Below are positions 32,383 through 41,860 of a stretch of DNA of 64,000 nucleotides, piece after piece. Source of the stretch: Macquaria australasica (lineage: Eukaryota; Chordata; Actinopteri; Centrarchiformes; Percichthyidae); contig SEMN01000486.1 in NCBI GenBank assembly GCA_005408345.1, positions 310,001-374,000 on the forward strand. The letters run 5' to 3'. Made by a program: the position numbers and the translations under genes. Every line of letters starts with the position of its first letter. Position 1 is the stretch's first letter. A model generated the notes under the pieces. It searched no databases, was not told the origin of the DNA, and saw nothing but the letters and a program-made list of their open reading frames with translations.

Positions 32383-32809
32383 TAGTCTGGAACCTCTCAG
32401 TTCATTTTCGATTTCCAACGGACGCAGACCAAAATGTCTCTGACCACAACTGGATAGGCCTACAACCAATCAGAGCAACGAAATGTGTGACGTAGCGCTG
32501 AGCGAATTGGAAGTTCGGCAAACACATCTTTCTTATTGTCAAAAGCTTTAAGTGCAGCCGTTTGTTCTTCTTTAAGAGATATACCGTAAAGTTTGTTTAA
32601 TACTGACGCGACAGCAGATTCAGAACATTCCACATCAGTGGCAGCCATCTTGGTTGTTTACGAAAATGCCTCACTCCTCTGTACAGTCGTCGTATCAAAC
32701 GCGCCACATATTAGATCAACGGTTGATCAGTCTGAATGGGAGGGGGACCAGACGCGTCTGCCAAAGCAAGTAAAACAGGAGCTTGCAAATTCGTCTGGTT
32801 CCCAGGCTA
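32383..32809 (-). mobile_element. 427-bp TIR element carrying a RecQ-like helicase fragment
   Basis: Ends are tagtctggaacc on the left and ggttcccaggcta on the right, whose reverse complement is tagcctgggaacc. These match apart from one substitution and a one-base gap. The interior has a GC-rich promoter-like stretch (gcgctacgtcacacatttcg on the - strand) and a short protein-coding remnant. It looks like a non-autonomous derivative of an element that carried a helicase gene. The superfamily is not certain. Confidence 0.6.
32460..32648 (-). pseudogene. RecQ-like helicase N-terminal fragment inside the TIR element
   Basis: The 62-codon frame starts MAATDVECSESAVASVLNKL and continues YGISLKEEQTAALKAFDNKK, DVFAELP. 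The pattern 'LKEEQ..AL.AF...KDVF..LP' is the motif 0/I entry of RecQ-family helicases, which should continue into a Walker A TGFGKS. Here the frame leaves the homology right after ELP, so the helicase core is deleted. The Kozak context (accaagATGG) and the start are plausible. It could be a transposon-borne helicase gene reduced to its first exon; a captured host exon is less likely. Confidence 0.5.
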
Positions 32810-35114
32810 CTAAATAATTCAGGTAGAAGCTCCTCAGTTTTAGACGGTGCTGACAACGACAAACGTCACCGGCTCCAGATTTTAATCAGCTGTAGAAAAT
32901 TAATGTTAACTCCTTAATGAGCTCTCTGCAGCCGGAGTCTTCTCAGCAACACAACACTGCACTAACCACTGTTTTTTGTAGTCCAACAACAGCTCTTCAC
33001 TAGAGAAATGATCTGCGTGACATCATTTTTTAGGAGAATCTCCCAGTTCAACTTTCATTTATATCAGATCAATAATCCAAGCTGATCCACCTCATAGTTG
33101 TGAATAAGGACCTCCAGGATTTGGATCAAGTAGCTGGTGAGAATGATGGTGTGAAGGGTCAGTAGGCCCCAGCTGTTATTTCAACATATTTAATCAACAT
33201 GTCTCACATCTTTCAGGTATGAAGCAACGGGTTGTCAACATTAATTAGACTGACTCCCAAAACAAACTTTTTTTCTTTTAACTCTGGTAAGGGATTCGAA
33301 AGGATCTGGATTCGATACTGGATTCAGATTTGATCAAATTCTATCGAAACCCAACCCCAGCCAGCAGGATTGGGATCAGGACCGATCCAGGCATTTTTTG
33401 ATGGACTGACATGGTGTTTTTTTATTATCTCAAGCTCAGAAAAGATGCCCTTTTTTTCTTTTGTTTCTTTTGTTTTTATTTTAGCCTATAAAAATGCTGC
33501 ATTAGCATATTCCTAGTGTCTGCTCTGTAACCATGGAAACAGACAACAATCACTGGCTTACTTTTGATACTGAAACATGATGATAATGAGGCAACATCTG
33601 AAGTTATAAGGATGCTTATTTTATGATTTCCAAGCTGATTTTCCGGCTGTTGTTTATCCTCAATGGGCATCAGAGACAGCGTTATTACTGGAAACATTAA
33701 GTTGTGCTGATTCCAGGAATATGTGTATGATGTTTCCGGCATGTTTATTAAAACACATCGCAGCCTGTATCACCTGAATACATCGGGGAAATAGTGACAA
33801 AATGCTGGATTGTGGGTTGCTGAGGCTCAAAGGGTCTACCTGTTGTGTCCTTTGGGCCGCAGTTTTTATGTTGTGGGATTATTTTAGTGTTCACTCTGGT
33901 CTGTGAAAGACCTGAGCTCAGTGAACGAGTGCAGTGTTTCCTCTTTTTTCCTACAAAAACATTTCAGGTGTGCCCTGACTGCAGGAGTTTAAGCAATGCA
34001 TTTGAAATGTTGCAAACACACCTCCACCTCTATGTTTAATCAGCTGTGAGCGGAGCGTTTAGGGACGGTCTGAATGTTGATGCTGTTTCAGAGTGATGTA
34101 TGGTTCTCAGTGTAATCCAACTCGTCCTTGTCTGACTCCTCCGGCTCTTTTACGATTCCAGCTGCAGTCAAACAGGATGGACATGAATAATTCAGGGGTG
34201 AGCGGCTCAGAGGTGCTGCTGCTGCTTCTTCTTGTGAGTCTTCACCTGGAAGCAATTACAGAGAACTCTGCCTCCACAGAGGGGACAGAAGTGAAGTGTC
34301 CCCGCTCGTCCCCAGAGCTTCATGTTTTTAATCAGAGTCACAGAGCCTTCAGGAGGACATGTCCACACTCTATGAGATGCAGACTCTACATGTTGGGCAT
34401 CAAAAACACCAAAGTTTATGATTCAGAAGAGCAAATTAAGTATATATTTGCTGGTGATGTGTAATGCAGCTAAAATGTCAAGTTAACATTGTTTAATCTA
34501 GTTTAGGTCCAATAATTGATAAATCCTAAATGTGCCCACCATCTAGTGATATCCTCTGTTTCTTCTTGTAAACAAATCTCATGAAATTCATCAAGAATTG
34601 ATCCAAATAACAAGTATTGTGTGTGTGTGTATATCTAAAGCCCAATATATCTTCTTCCTCTGAGCCACAGAGCTCCATTGTCTAAAAACTATTAAAACAC
34701 ATCAGTGAGCCACACTGTTGTTCCTTCATCACCATGAACACACACAATGTAGTTTATTTGGACTCAATCCCACATACACCGTCCTGCTGCCCCAAATACT
34801 CACTAGAGCACCAAATGTGGTGGGCCGCTGCAAATAGTCCCCAACAATGTTTCCTCCTGTTTGAGTAACGTTTGCTAAAAACTAAGGTGTGCAGCTGTTT
34901 TAGGAAAAAAATACTGAAAAAAACCCCTACATATTTGTGAGTTGTAAAGATTTACATCTTCAATGGCAACCGATGGTCTTGGAGCTGAAAACCAAAGTAT
35001 TGAAAGACGGACCACCACGTTGTTGGTTTGGGTCTGCACATGGGACTAGGTGGCAATAAGAAAAATATAGAAAATCACCAGCCTTATTCTGTAAAAAAAA
35101 AAAAAAAAAAGAGT
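32810..35114. other. tafa5: TAFA5 intron; contains a 95-codon signal-peptide-like frame at 34177-34464
   Basis: No repeat is named here. The + strand frame from ATG 34177 reads MDMNNSGVSGSEVLLLLLLV and is followed by a Cys-containing segment. It is discussed as a finding because there is no domain or splice evidence that it is a gene. A poly(A) run lies at 35093-35110. Confidence 0.35.
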
Positions 35115-35120
35115 GATCTC

Positions 35121-35225
35121 ATGGCGTCCACATGGCCTAGTGGTTAAGAAACATATCATATAATCGCAATGTTCAATTCCAGTCGAGGTGGTTTGTTGCA
35201 TGTCATACTGCTCTCTCTACCCCAT
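35121..35225 (+). mobile_element. tRNA-derived SINE
   Basis: The A-box region tggcctagtggttaagaaac and B-box region gttcaattcc are followed by 'tggtttgttgcatgtcatac' and a ctctctctacccc tail. This is a common teleost tRNA-related SINE. The adjacent 35230-35340 belongs to family C. Confidence 0.7.
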
Positions 35226-35229
35226 GTTT

Positions 35230-35340
35230 TCTGACTACAGGGGAGCTGCAGATACGTTCATCACTACGAGCGACACTTTTCACATTGTCATTTGATACAT
35301 TATTATAAAAATATTGATTATAGCCGCAGGAATCTGTGAC
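35230..35340 (+). mobile_element. Interspersed repeat, family C, copy 2 (fragment)
   Basis: 'gggagctgcagatacgttca' and 'tttcacattgtcatttgata' followed by 'cattattataaaaatattga' match 62500-62600 and the reverse of 31086-31150. Confidence 0.6.
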
Positions 35341-36201
35341 AGATACAGCTGATAATTATGTGAAAACATAGTGTGGTTTTTCATGTTTGTAATCTTAGAC
35401 AGTTCAGTTAATACTGCTGACTGCAGGTCTGGTCGACACCTTTCAACTCAACTTTTATCTTATTTCATCCAGGAGAGGTTGTTTTAAAAGTGAGGAGCTC
35501 TTTTTGATATTTCAGCTCCTCATTTTCTCTCCTTGTTACCTCCTCCATCTGTGTCTCTAACATGCAGAGGAGTGTTGTTGTTGTATAAATTCCCACCCTG
35601 TCAGCAACTCTGTGTTCAGTTTGACTTTCAGCTCGGCTGCTTTAATTGGACGACGGACTGTGTGGTTTTTAATTCTGCGGTCTGTGTGAGGCTCGTTTTC
35701 TCTAATGAAGCCCAGCAGAGACACTCAAGTCGAGACGCTCGTTGGAAGAAAAAGCTGAGGGTTTTTAATCAATAACTTTATTTGTATGCTTTTTATGTGT
35801 ATTATATTTATATATTTAAATTTATAGTAGCCACTTTGAAGTTACATAATGAACTGATGTATATTGTTATATAAGACTGCACTTTATCAACATTCATTGC
35901 ACTTGATCTAATGAGCACAACTAGAATTGTGTCTGTATTTTATTTTATTCTAGTTGATAGTCTCTCAGTCTTTTGCAGCACAGCTTTGTGTCTGATGTTT
36001 ATATTTCAACCTGTAAAGTGTGCAGAGACTTTTTGGGTGATATGCACTAAACTGAAGTTGTAGAAGTCCGTGATGGTTTTCCTTGTGTACCTTGTAGCAC
36101 TGAAGGAACAAGTTTTGTTCCCGTGGTGAGAATAACAATGAAATCTTTCGTACATTGTATTTTATTTGAAAAGAATGAAATGAAATGGATTGTTATATAT
36201 A
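35341..36201. other. tafa5: TAFA5 intron with a retroelement-like tail near 35780-36150
   Basis: The segment ending 'gtggtgagaataacaatgaa' resembles the 3' ends of fish LINEs but is too weak to classify. No exon was seen. Confidence 0.4.
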
Positions 36202-36482
36202 CAGGGTTCATACAAAGTCTTGAAAGTTTGGAAAATGCTTAATTTTAACCGTTATGTTTTCAAGGTTGGGAACATGCTTAAATTCGAATGTACTCCTTGA
36301 AACACACTTGATTTTTCAACATAATCTGGTGTTTCATCATCGACACAATCACTCATGTAAACCAAAAATCTTTTAATATTGGAAATGAAACGATCTCGTT
36401 GTCATATTTGTTTGTTGTCTCCTGGCATTTATAGTAACAAGGCTTTGAGAGTCTGGTTTGGTTTAGGTACCTTGAAAGTGAT
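36202..36482 (+). mobile_element. hAT-like element, copy 3 (one end missing)
   Basis: It begins cagggttcatacaaagtctt and runs in the opposite orientation to 23275-23727, with 'ggaaaatgcttaattttaac', 'actccttgaaa' and 'taggtaccttgaaagtg'. The far terminus is absent. Confidence 0.7.
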
Positions 36483-36559
36483 AGCATCTTTCTCCAGAAA
36501 TGGAAAGATGCTATTTTTGTTATAATAAATATATATATAAATAATAGCTATACCATATA

Positions 36560-37440
36560 AAAGGTACTTGAGTATTTTTATTTTCTGCTATTTACTTATA
36601 TTCTACTACATTTATTTCATAACTTGAGTTACTTTGCAGATTCGGTTTAATAAGACAAAATATAATCAACAAATAAATTATGATGTATTCTTATAGGTTA
36701 AAACATGATAAGAAAAGATCCCAGAGGGATGTTACGAGGGCTGCAGGACAGGTGAACCCAAGTGCAGACCCAGAAGGAAGTTTTAAGAAAATATTTATTG
36801 CTGAGCACGGGGGGACTGAGGCTGAGGGAGGGGCCGATAAGGGGCCGAAGGGAGCAGGTCCAGAGTGAGATCAAAGGGGACTGAGTGAGCTGAGATCCAG
36901 AGCAGAGCAGCAGGGTGGACCAGACAAGGTGGAAGAGACAGGGACCGGAGTTAGAACAGGCAGGGCTGCGAGGGAAACGGAGAACCAGATGAGTCTCGAA
37001 GAACAAACAACAAGAGGAAGCTGCAACAACTAGAATATAGTAGCTCGAAGCGAAGCAAACACTTAGTGGTAGCAGAGTCTATGATCTGGCAGAGTGGAAG
37101 TGGAGAGATTGTAGAGATTGTAGAGATCTTGATATTTAGATGAGGTGCAGCTGCTGTGGCTCTGCTCTGACTCCAGCACACCTGTCTCCACACACACACA
37201 CACACACACACACAGGGAGTGGCAGCAGGTTAGGAGGGCACAGAAGTGGAGGCAGATGATGAAATCAGCCCCAACGTTACCAGCTGCAACATTAAAATGA
37301 TGCTTACACAAGAATGCATCATAATGATAATAATAATTATAATCTAATAATATAATATACATTATTCTGAAATGGCCCATTCTACATGAGTACTTTTACT
37401 TCAGGTACTTTAGGTATATTTTGATTCTAATACTTTTATG
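36560..37440. mobile_element. Old 'tacttgagtattt' transposon repeat split by a younger insertion
   Basis: The left half (36565-36650: 'tacttgagtatttttatttt', 'ctgctatttacttatattct') and the right half (37385-37440: 'tacttttacttcaggtactt') belong to the family seen at 9850-10100. Between them, about 36720-37290, is a GC-richer block starting 'gctgcaggacaggtgaaccc', 'aagtgcagacccagaaggaa'. That is a typical fish repeat terminus, and it contains a (CA)n run. The exact borders of the inner element are not resolved. Confidence 0.5.
37189..37214. repeat. (CA)n microsatellite
   Basis: An uninterrupted CA run inside the nested repeat. Confidence 0.9.
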
Positions 37441-37486
37441 CTTTTACTTTAAATTTTTCATTTGCATTTTTGCTTGTTTATTTCAT

Positions 37487-37509
<23 letters not shown>
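37487..37509. repeat. (CA)n microsatellite followed by (AT)n
   Basis: The CA run continues into atatatatacata. It lies about 230 bp upstream of the TAFA5 terminal exon. Confidence 0.9.
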
Positions 37510-37517
<8 letters not shown>

Positions 37518-37735
37518 CATAGATATAGATTGACAACAGGAAAAAAGATTTGATTTGTATAAAATGACACATTTTATAAAATAAAAAAGATTCATTAACT
37601 TGATATTGAAATATGACCTGAGGCTCATGTAGCTGAATGTTTTTTTGATGGCGGTCTCCACTCTGCTCAGACCAGCGGACGCTCTGATTGGCTGTGATGG
37701 ATTCTCTCCTGACGCTGCTTATTTCTGTCCTCCAG

Positions 37736-37744
37736 GTCTCCTGA
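37736..37744 (+). CDS. tafa5: TAFA5 terminal coding exon (Val-Ser-stop) opening the 3' UTR exon
   Basis: After a good acceptor (tttctgtcctccag), the exon reads GTC TCC TGA. TAFA5 proteins end in ..KTTTVS, and the preceding exon ends exactly after KTTT at a codon boundary, so this three-codon piece supplies the expected ending. The exon continues as 3' UTR. Such a short terminal coding piece would be missed by ORF-based gene finding. The call rests on phase agreement, the acceptor and the known family C-terminus. A different acceptor giving the same two residues is possible but I see no better one. Confidence 0.85.
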   Translation, partial: VS

Positions 37745-38160
37745 CAGCAGCGGCAAGGACAGACGCTCCCCAGAGAGAGACTGGTTCCCATCGTCCATCC
37801 GCCATCATCGCCAAGCGGAGAACCACCCAATGATGGCCAATCATCAGCCGCTATCAGAGCCGCAGAGCGAGGCGTCGGCACTTCGTGCTTCGTGCTTGGG
37901 TGACCTGTGGAAACTGCAGCCCAAAGTTCTTTCTGGGAAGGAAGTGACTCCGTTTATTTTCCAGGAGATTTGAAGTGAAGCGGATTACGACGAGCTGCTG
38001 GATCGATTTCTTTTGTTTGGCACAAAACTGTTTCGTTTTTACAGACCAAAGATGAACAGAGCCAACAATGAGACGGTTTTTAGCGGGGCAGAGACTCTGA
38101 GAAGCCCCCGCCACACCACCGTATCCATGTAAAGAAATGAACACATTGTGATATTATACA
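37745..38160 (+). other. tafa5: TAFA5 3' UTR (start certain, end unknown)
   Basis: This non-repetitive, relatively GC-rich sequence follows the stop codon and contains a short tandem of cttcgtg around 37882-37895. I see no canonical AATAAA in the first few hundred bases. The first ATTAAA variant is at 38484-38489, so the UTR may run to about 38.5 kb. The end given is only where the sequence becomes AT-rich. Confidence 0.45.
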
Positions 38161-38483
38161 GTAAGTGACTTAACTGAGCAAAAGAAAAATGTATATGAGT
38201 TAATGATAAAAACGTACCTGTATGAGGAGAGATGAAGCTGTTGTGTTTCTATTGGGACAGTGCAGCTGTTCATGTGCTGAACATCAGTTGAGTGGAGAAG
38301 GTGAAAAATCATATCAGGCGTTTTTATGACCAGAGCATAAAACTTTGTGCACTTTTAGCAGAAACCTGAAGACGCATTTTAAAGATTACAGGCAAAACTG
38401 TCAGTCAACCAGGGAAGGAATAACATCTAACATGGTAACCAGAAAACTACGGAAATTAACTGATCATACAGTTACACATATTG

Positions 38484-38489
38484 ATTAAA
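38484..38489 (+). promoter_or_regulatory. Possible variant polyadenylation signal (ATTAAA)
   Basis: This is the first common polyadenylation-signal variant downstream of the TAFA5 stop codon. A single hexamer in AT-rich DNA is weak evidence. It is listed only as the best local candidate for the transcript end. Confidence 0.2.
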
Positions 38490-38778
38490 CACTAAAGACT
38501 TAGACACTAAATTAACCTCAGACTATAAAATATATCACAAAACTTGATTTTGAGCCTCTTTGGGCCCATTTTGATGTTATTTTAACATGAAAAAATGGTT
38601 TTGTTTTGCATAGTTTCACTCAGGTTGCTTTCACACCGAGTCAAGTCAGTTTTATTTATACAGTTATGCATGTTACTATTCAGCTGATGAACAAGCCACT
38701 GATGGTGAAGCATGAATGAAATAGCGTGAAACAACATCCTGATCAAATTCAGTCAACAGATATGATCAGATAGTTTTA

Positions 38779-39519
38779 GTCATGCTATCAGCACGGCTCT
38801 AGGGAAGGCGGTCTGTCAGTCTGTCCACAACTTTGGTCCTGACTAAAATATCTCAACGACTACTTGATGGATTGCCATGAAATTTGGTTCCGATGTTCAT
38901 GGTCCCGAGAGAATGAGTCTTAATGACTTTGGTTATCACTTGACTTTTCCTGTAGCGCCGCCATGAGGTTGACATTTGTGGTTTTGAGTGAAATGTCTCT
39001 ACAACTATTTGAATACTATTTGGATTGTCATGCAGTTTGGTTTAGGCATTCATGTTCCCCTGAAGATGAACTGTAGGTCAACATTTTAATATGTCACAAC
39101 AGACTTTTGATTTTTCCTCTAGCTCCACCGTGTGGTTCATATTTGAGGTTTTAAGTGAAATAGCCCAACAACTATTGGATGTAGTGTCACAAGATTTGGT
39201 GCTGACATTTATGTTGCCCTTAAGAAAATTTGAAATAACTGGTGATCCTCTGACTTTTCATCTAGCGCCATCATCAGGTCAAAATTTAAACTTTGGTTTA
39301 TGACTAAACACCTGCAGAACTAATGACATTCCCATCAGCCTCCACTGTACTTTGTGTTTTGTGCTAATTAGCAAATGTTAGCATGCTAACACTAAACACA
39401 CTAAACTAAGATGGTGAACAAGGTAAACAATATATCTGCTTAGCATTGTAAATATGAGCATGTTAGCATGCTGACATTAGCATTTAGCTCAAAGCTGCTA
39501 GTATGGCTGTAGACTCTTA
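38779..39519 (+). mobile_element. Family A interspersed repeat, copy 3 (longest)
   Basis: All family landmarks occur in order, from 'gtctgtcagtctgtccacaa' through 'gatggattgccatgaaattt', 'cttttcctgtagcgccgcc', 'ttcatctagcgccatcatca' and 'agcaaatgttagcatgctaa' to 'atggctgtagactcttag'. There is internal near-duplication: the 'cttttcctctagc' block occurs three times with drift. No protein is encoded. Confidence 0.75.
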
Positions 39520-40217
39520 GTGTTGTTGCTAATTCAATGATTTACGTCACCTCTGATGAGCTGATATAAATAACAGCATGCTGTTGCAATACAGCGCCTC
39601 CCAGTGGTCAGATGACATTTCCAGTGGCGTTTCCGTTGGGGCCCTTGGCAAAAATTCCCAGGGGGCCCCTCCAGCGAGTGTTCATCACCATTATGTTATA
39701 AATAATCTGACGCCAACGGAAAACGTACGAAATATAAAAAAACAATTACACTACATCAAACTTTAAAATATTTTCCAAGATGTTTGGTAAAAGTGTGCAA
39801 AGTTTCCACATTTTATCATGAAAACTGCAGAATTTTAAATGATTTCTGGCTCGTCTCCACCAGACTACATTATCCATTATACCAGATTCTACATTTTCTC
39901 CAGTGCCACATTTGGACAACATGCAGTCAGCATTGTAGGTTTCAATGAAACAACAAGCAAACCATTTCACACCAGAAGCCAAGCTGTCATGTGTTGTTTG
40001 GTGGGAGAGAAGCATTAAATGTATTTTCAAAAGCCTAAAGTTCTATATTTAACAATTTTATATGTTGTATCTTTGTAGAAAACCTTATTTAACATCATTT
40101 TGCTCATCATAAACTGGATTCACAGCCAGCTGCAGAAGTTTGAGCATCACTGCTGCTCACTTACGGTTTGTGACAGTCGTACTGTTTCTCAGCAGGGACG
40201 GAGGAGCAGTTTTTGAT
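39520..40217. other. Intergenic, nothing recognised
   Basis: AT-rich DNA without identifiable features. Confidence 0.4.
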
Positions 40218-40620
40218 ACCACTTTCTGATAAGTCACCCTTTATAAAGCATTTTATAAGTTGTAACTTATGGTTTATTAATTGTTAATGAATTTACTAAT
40301 GCTTTATAGATCAGTTATAAACTATTAATACCTAAATGTTTGGTTTGCTATGTAGTGAAAGATCCGTTTGGCTGGTTATGTCTGTAGGAGTAGTATTAGT
40401 CAGTCATTAATAAAGCTTTCTTGCAATAATCAATAATCAAGTCTGCAGTTGTAAATGTTAATAAACAAATGTTCTCCAGAATGTCAGAGACTTGAATTAA
40501 AGAGCTAAAAAGACAAAGTGTCATGTTGGAGAATGATTTAAACTGTAAAGCATTAGTAAATATTTAATTAACATCGATAAAGTTACAACTTATAAATCTT
40601 TGTTTTATGAGAAAGTGGCA
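40218..40620 (+). mobile_element. Old interspersed repeat ('tataaagcattttataag' family)
   Basis: 'tcaccctttataaagcattt', 'tggtttattaattgttaatg' and 'tgctttatagatcagttata' resemble 26540-26860 in reverse. The closing part 'taaagcattagtaaatattt' and 'ttataaatctttgttttatg' repeats the theme. Confidence 0.5.
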
Positions 40621-41499
40621 TTGAGTTTTCCTCCTCTAAGTTAAGTACAACAAATCCCAGAATGCAGTGTGTTTGTAGGTCACTGCCTTATTCATCTCGG
40701 TCTCCATCAACCGCAGGAGATTAACTCTCTGTTTTGATGCTCTGCCATTATGAACCATATTTTTCATTAAACAGAAAACACAAGTTCATCATGTTTTTCA
40801 TCTCAAAGGTTTTCTTCTAAAGACAGATTAGAGAGTTTTGTGTGGAAGACAAGAGGAGGTAACAAGCCTGAAGCCGTTTTCTTAATATCATGACATAAGG
40901 TGTCTCCAAGGGAGGGTTGTGTTTACCGTGTTCATGAGAAAATTACAGTAATGTCATAATCGAGACTTTGTTAATTGGGAGATTTGATTGAGTTCACAGT
41001 TTCACAATGTTATTTACCATTTAAAAAAAATGAACAAGTCAATGTCCAACAGTGTTCTCACAACGTAAACCAGTTTAACATTGTGTACCTGACGTTAAAA
41101 ATACAACTTCACAAGTTCCATTTGAAGGCAGCATTAATTAAGGTATTAGGTTTCCAACACAATAACTGCATATTTTCCATTATGTTAATATTTTACATTA
41201 TATCATCACCCCATCACCCCTTCCGAGACAAAAACCAACAACATCAGCCTTGATTAGCAGCAGTTAATTCAACACTTCCTCTCAGTAACAGTTCCACCTG
41301 GTCGTCGGTCCAAGCAGAGAAATCTCTGCTCTGACTTTCCACCATCGCTGTTCTTCGTTCGTAGTACTGCAGAGTAGACAATCTGCTTCCTGTTTACATC
41401 GGCACGTGCATTATTTCGGAAACGCTGATAAAACGCTCGTGTGTATGGAGATCGTTTTCGTTGTATAACAAAAAACGTAGTAATGTGGATGTAGCCTTA
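40621..41499. other. Intergenic, nothing certain
   Basis: A short piece, 'acaagttccatttgaaggca' at 41112-41133, also occurs at 61779-61799 (acgagttccatttgaaggca), so an old repeat fragment is present. No gene was found. Confidence 0.45.
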
Positions 41500-41860
41500 A
41501 AGTTAAAGTATCAGTTAAAGTCAAAGTGCTGAAAGCTGTTGATGGGCAATTGAAGTCCAAGCACTGAAAGCAGCTGAAATGTAATTTAAAGTGTTTGGCT
41601 GTTTTTCAATAGTGGTGGATAAACACAGCACAAGGAGCTGAATGTGTGAGGTAAGTGTCAGTTCAAGTGTAAAAACTAAAAGATGATGTGAGTTTAAGTG
41701 TCAGCTGAAGCGTAAAAACACTGAAAGTAGTTTAAGAATCACATCAAGTGTAACTGCTATGAGGAGTTTGAAATATCAGCTAAAGTGTCAGCACTACAAA
41801 GAGTTGAAGAATAAGTTCTGAAAGGAGATGAAGTATAAACTATAAAAGGAGTTGGAACAT
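41500..41860. repeat. Degenerate minisatellite with unit about 40 bp
   Basis: The words 'gtcagttaaag/gtcagctgaag', 'tgtaaaaacactgaaag' and 'gagttgaa' recur about every 40-45 bases with heavy drift. Confidence 0.6.

Noticed and set aside
35121..35225. Possible tRNA gene (tggcctagtggttaag)
   Set aside because: The same reasoning applies: the anticodon arm is not coherent and the 'gtttgttgcatgtcatac' body marks a SINE.
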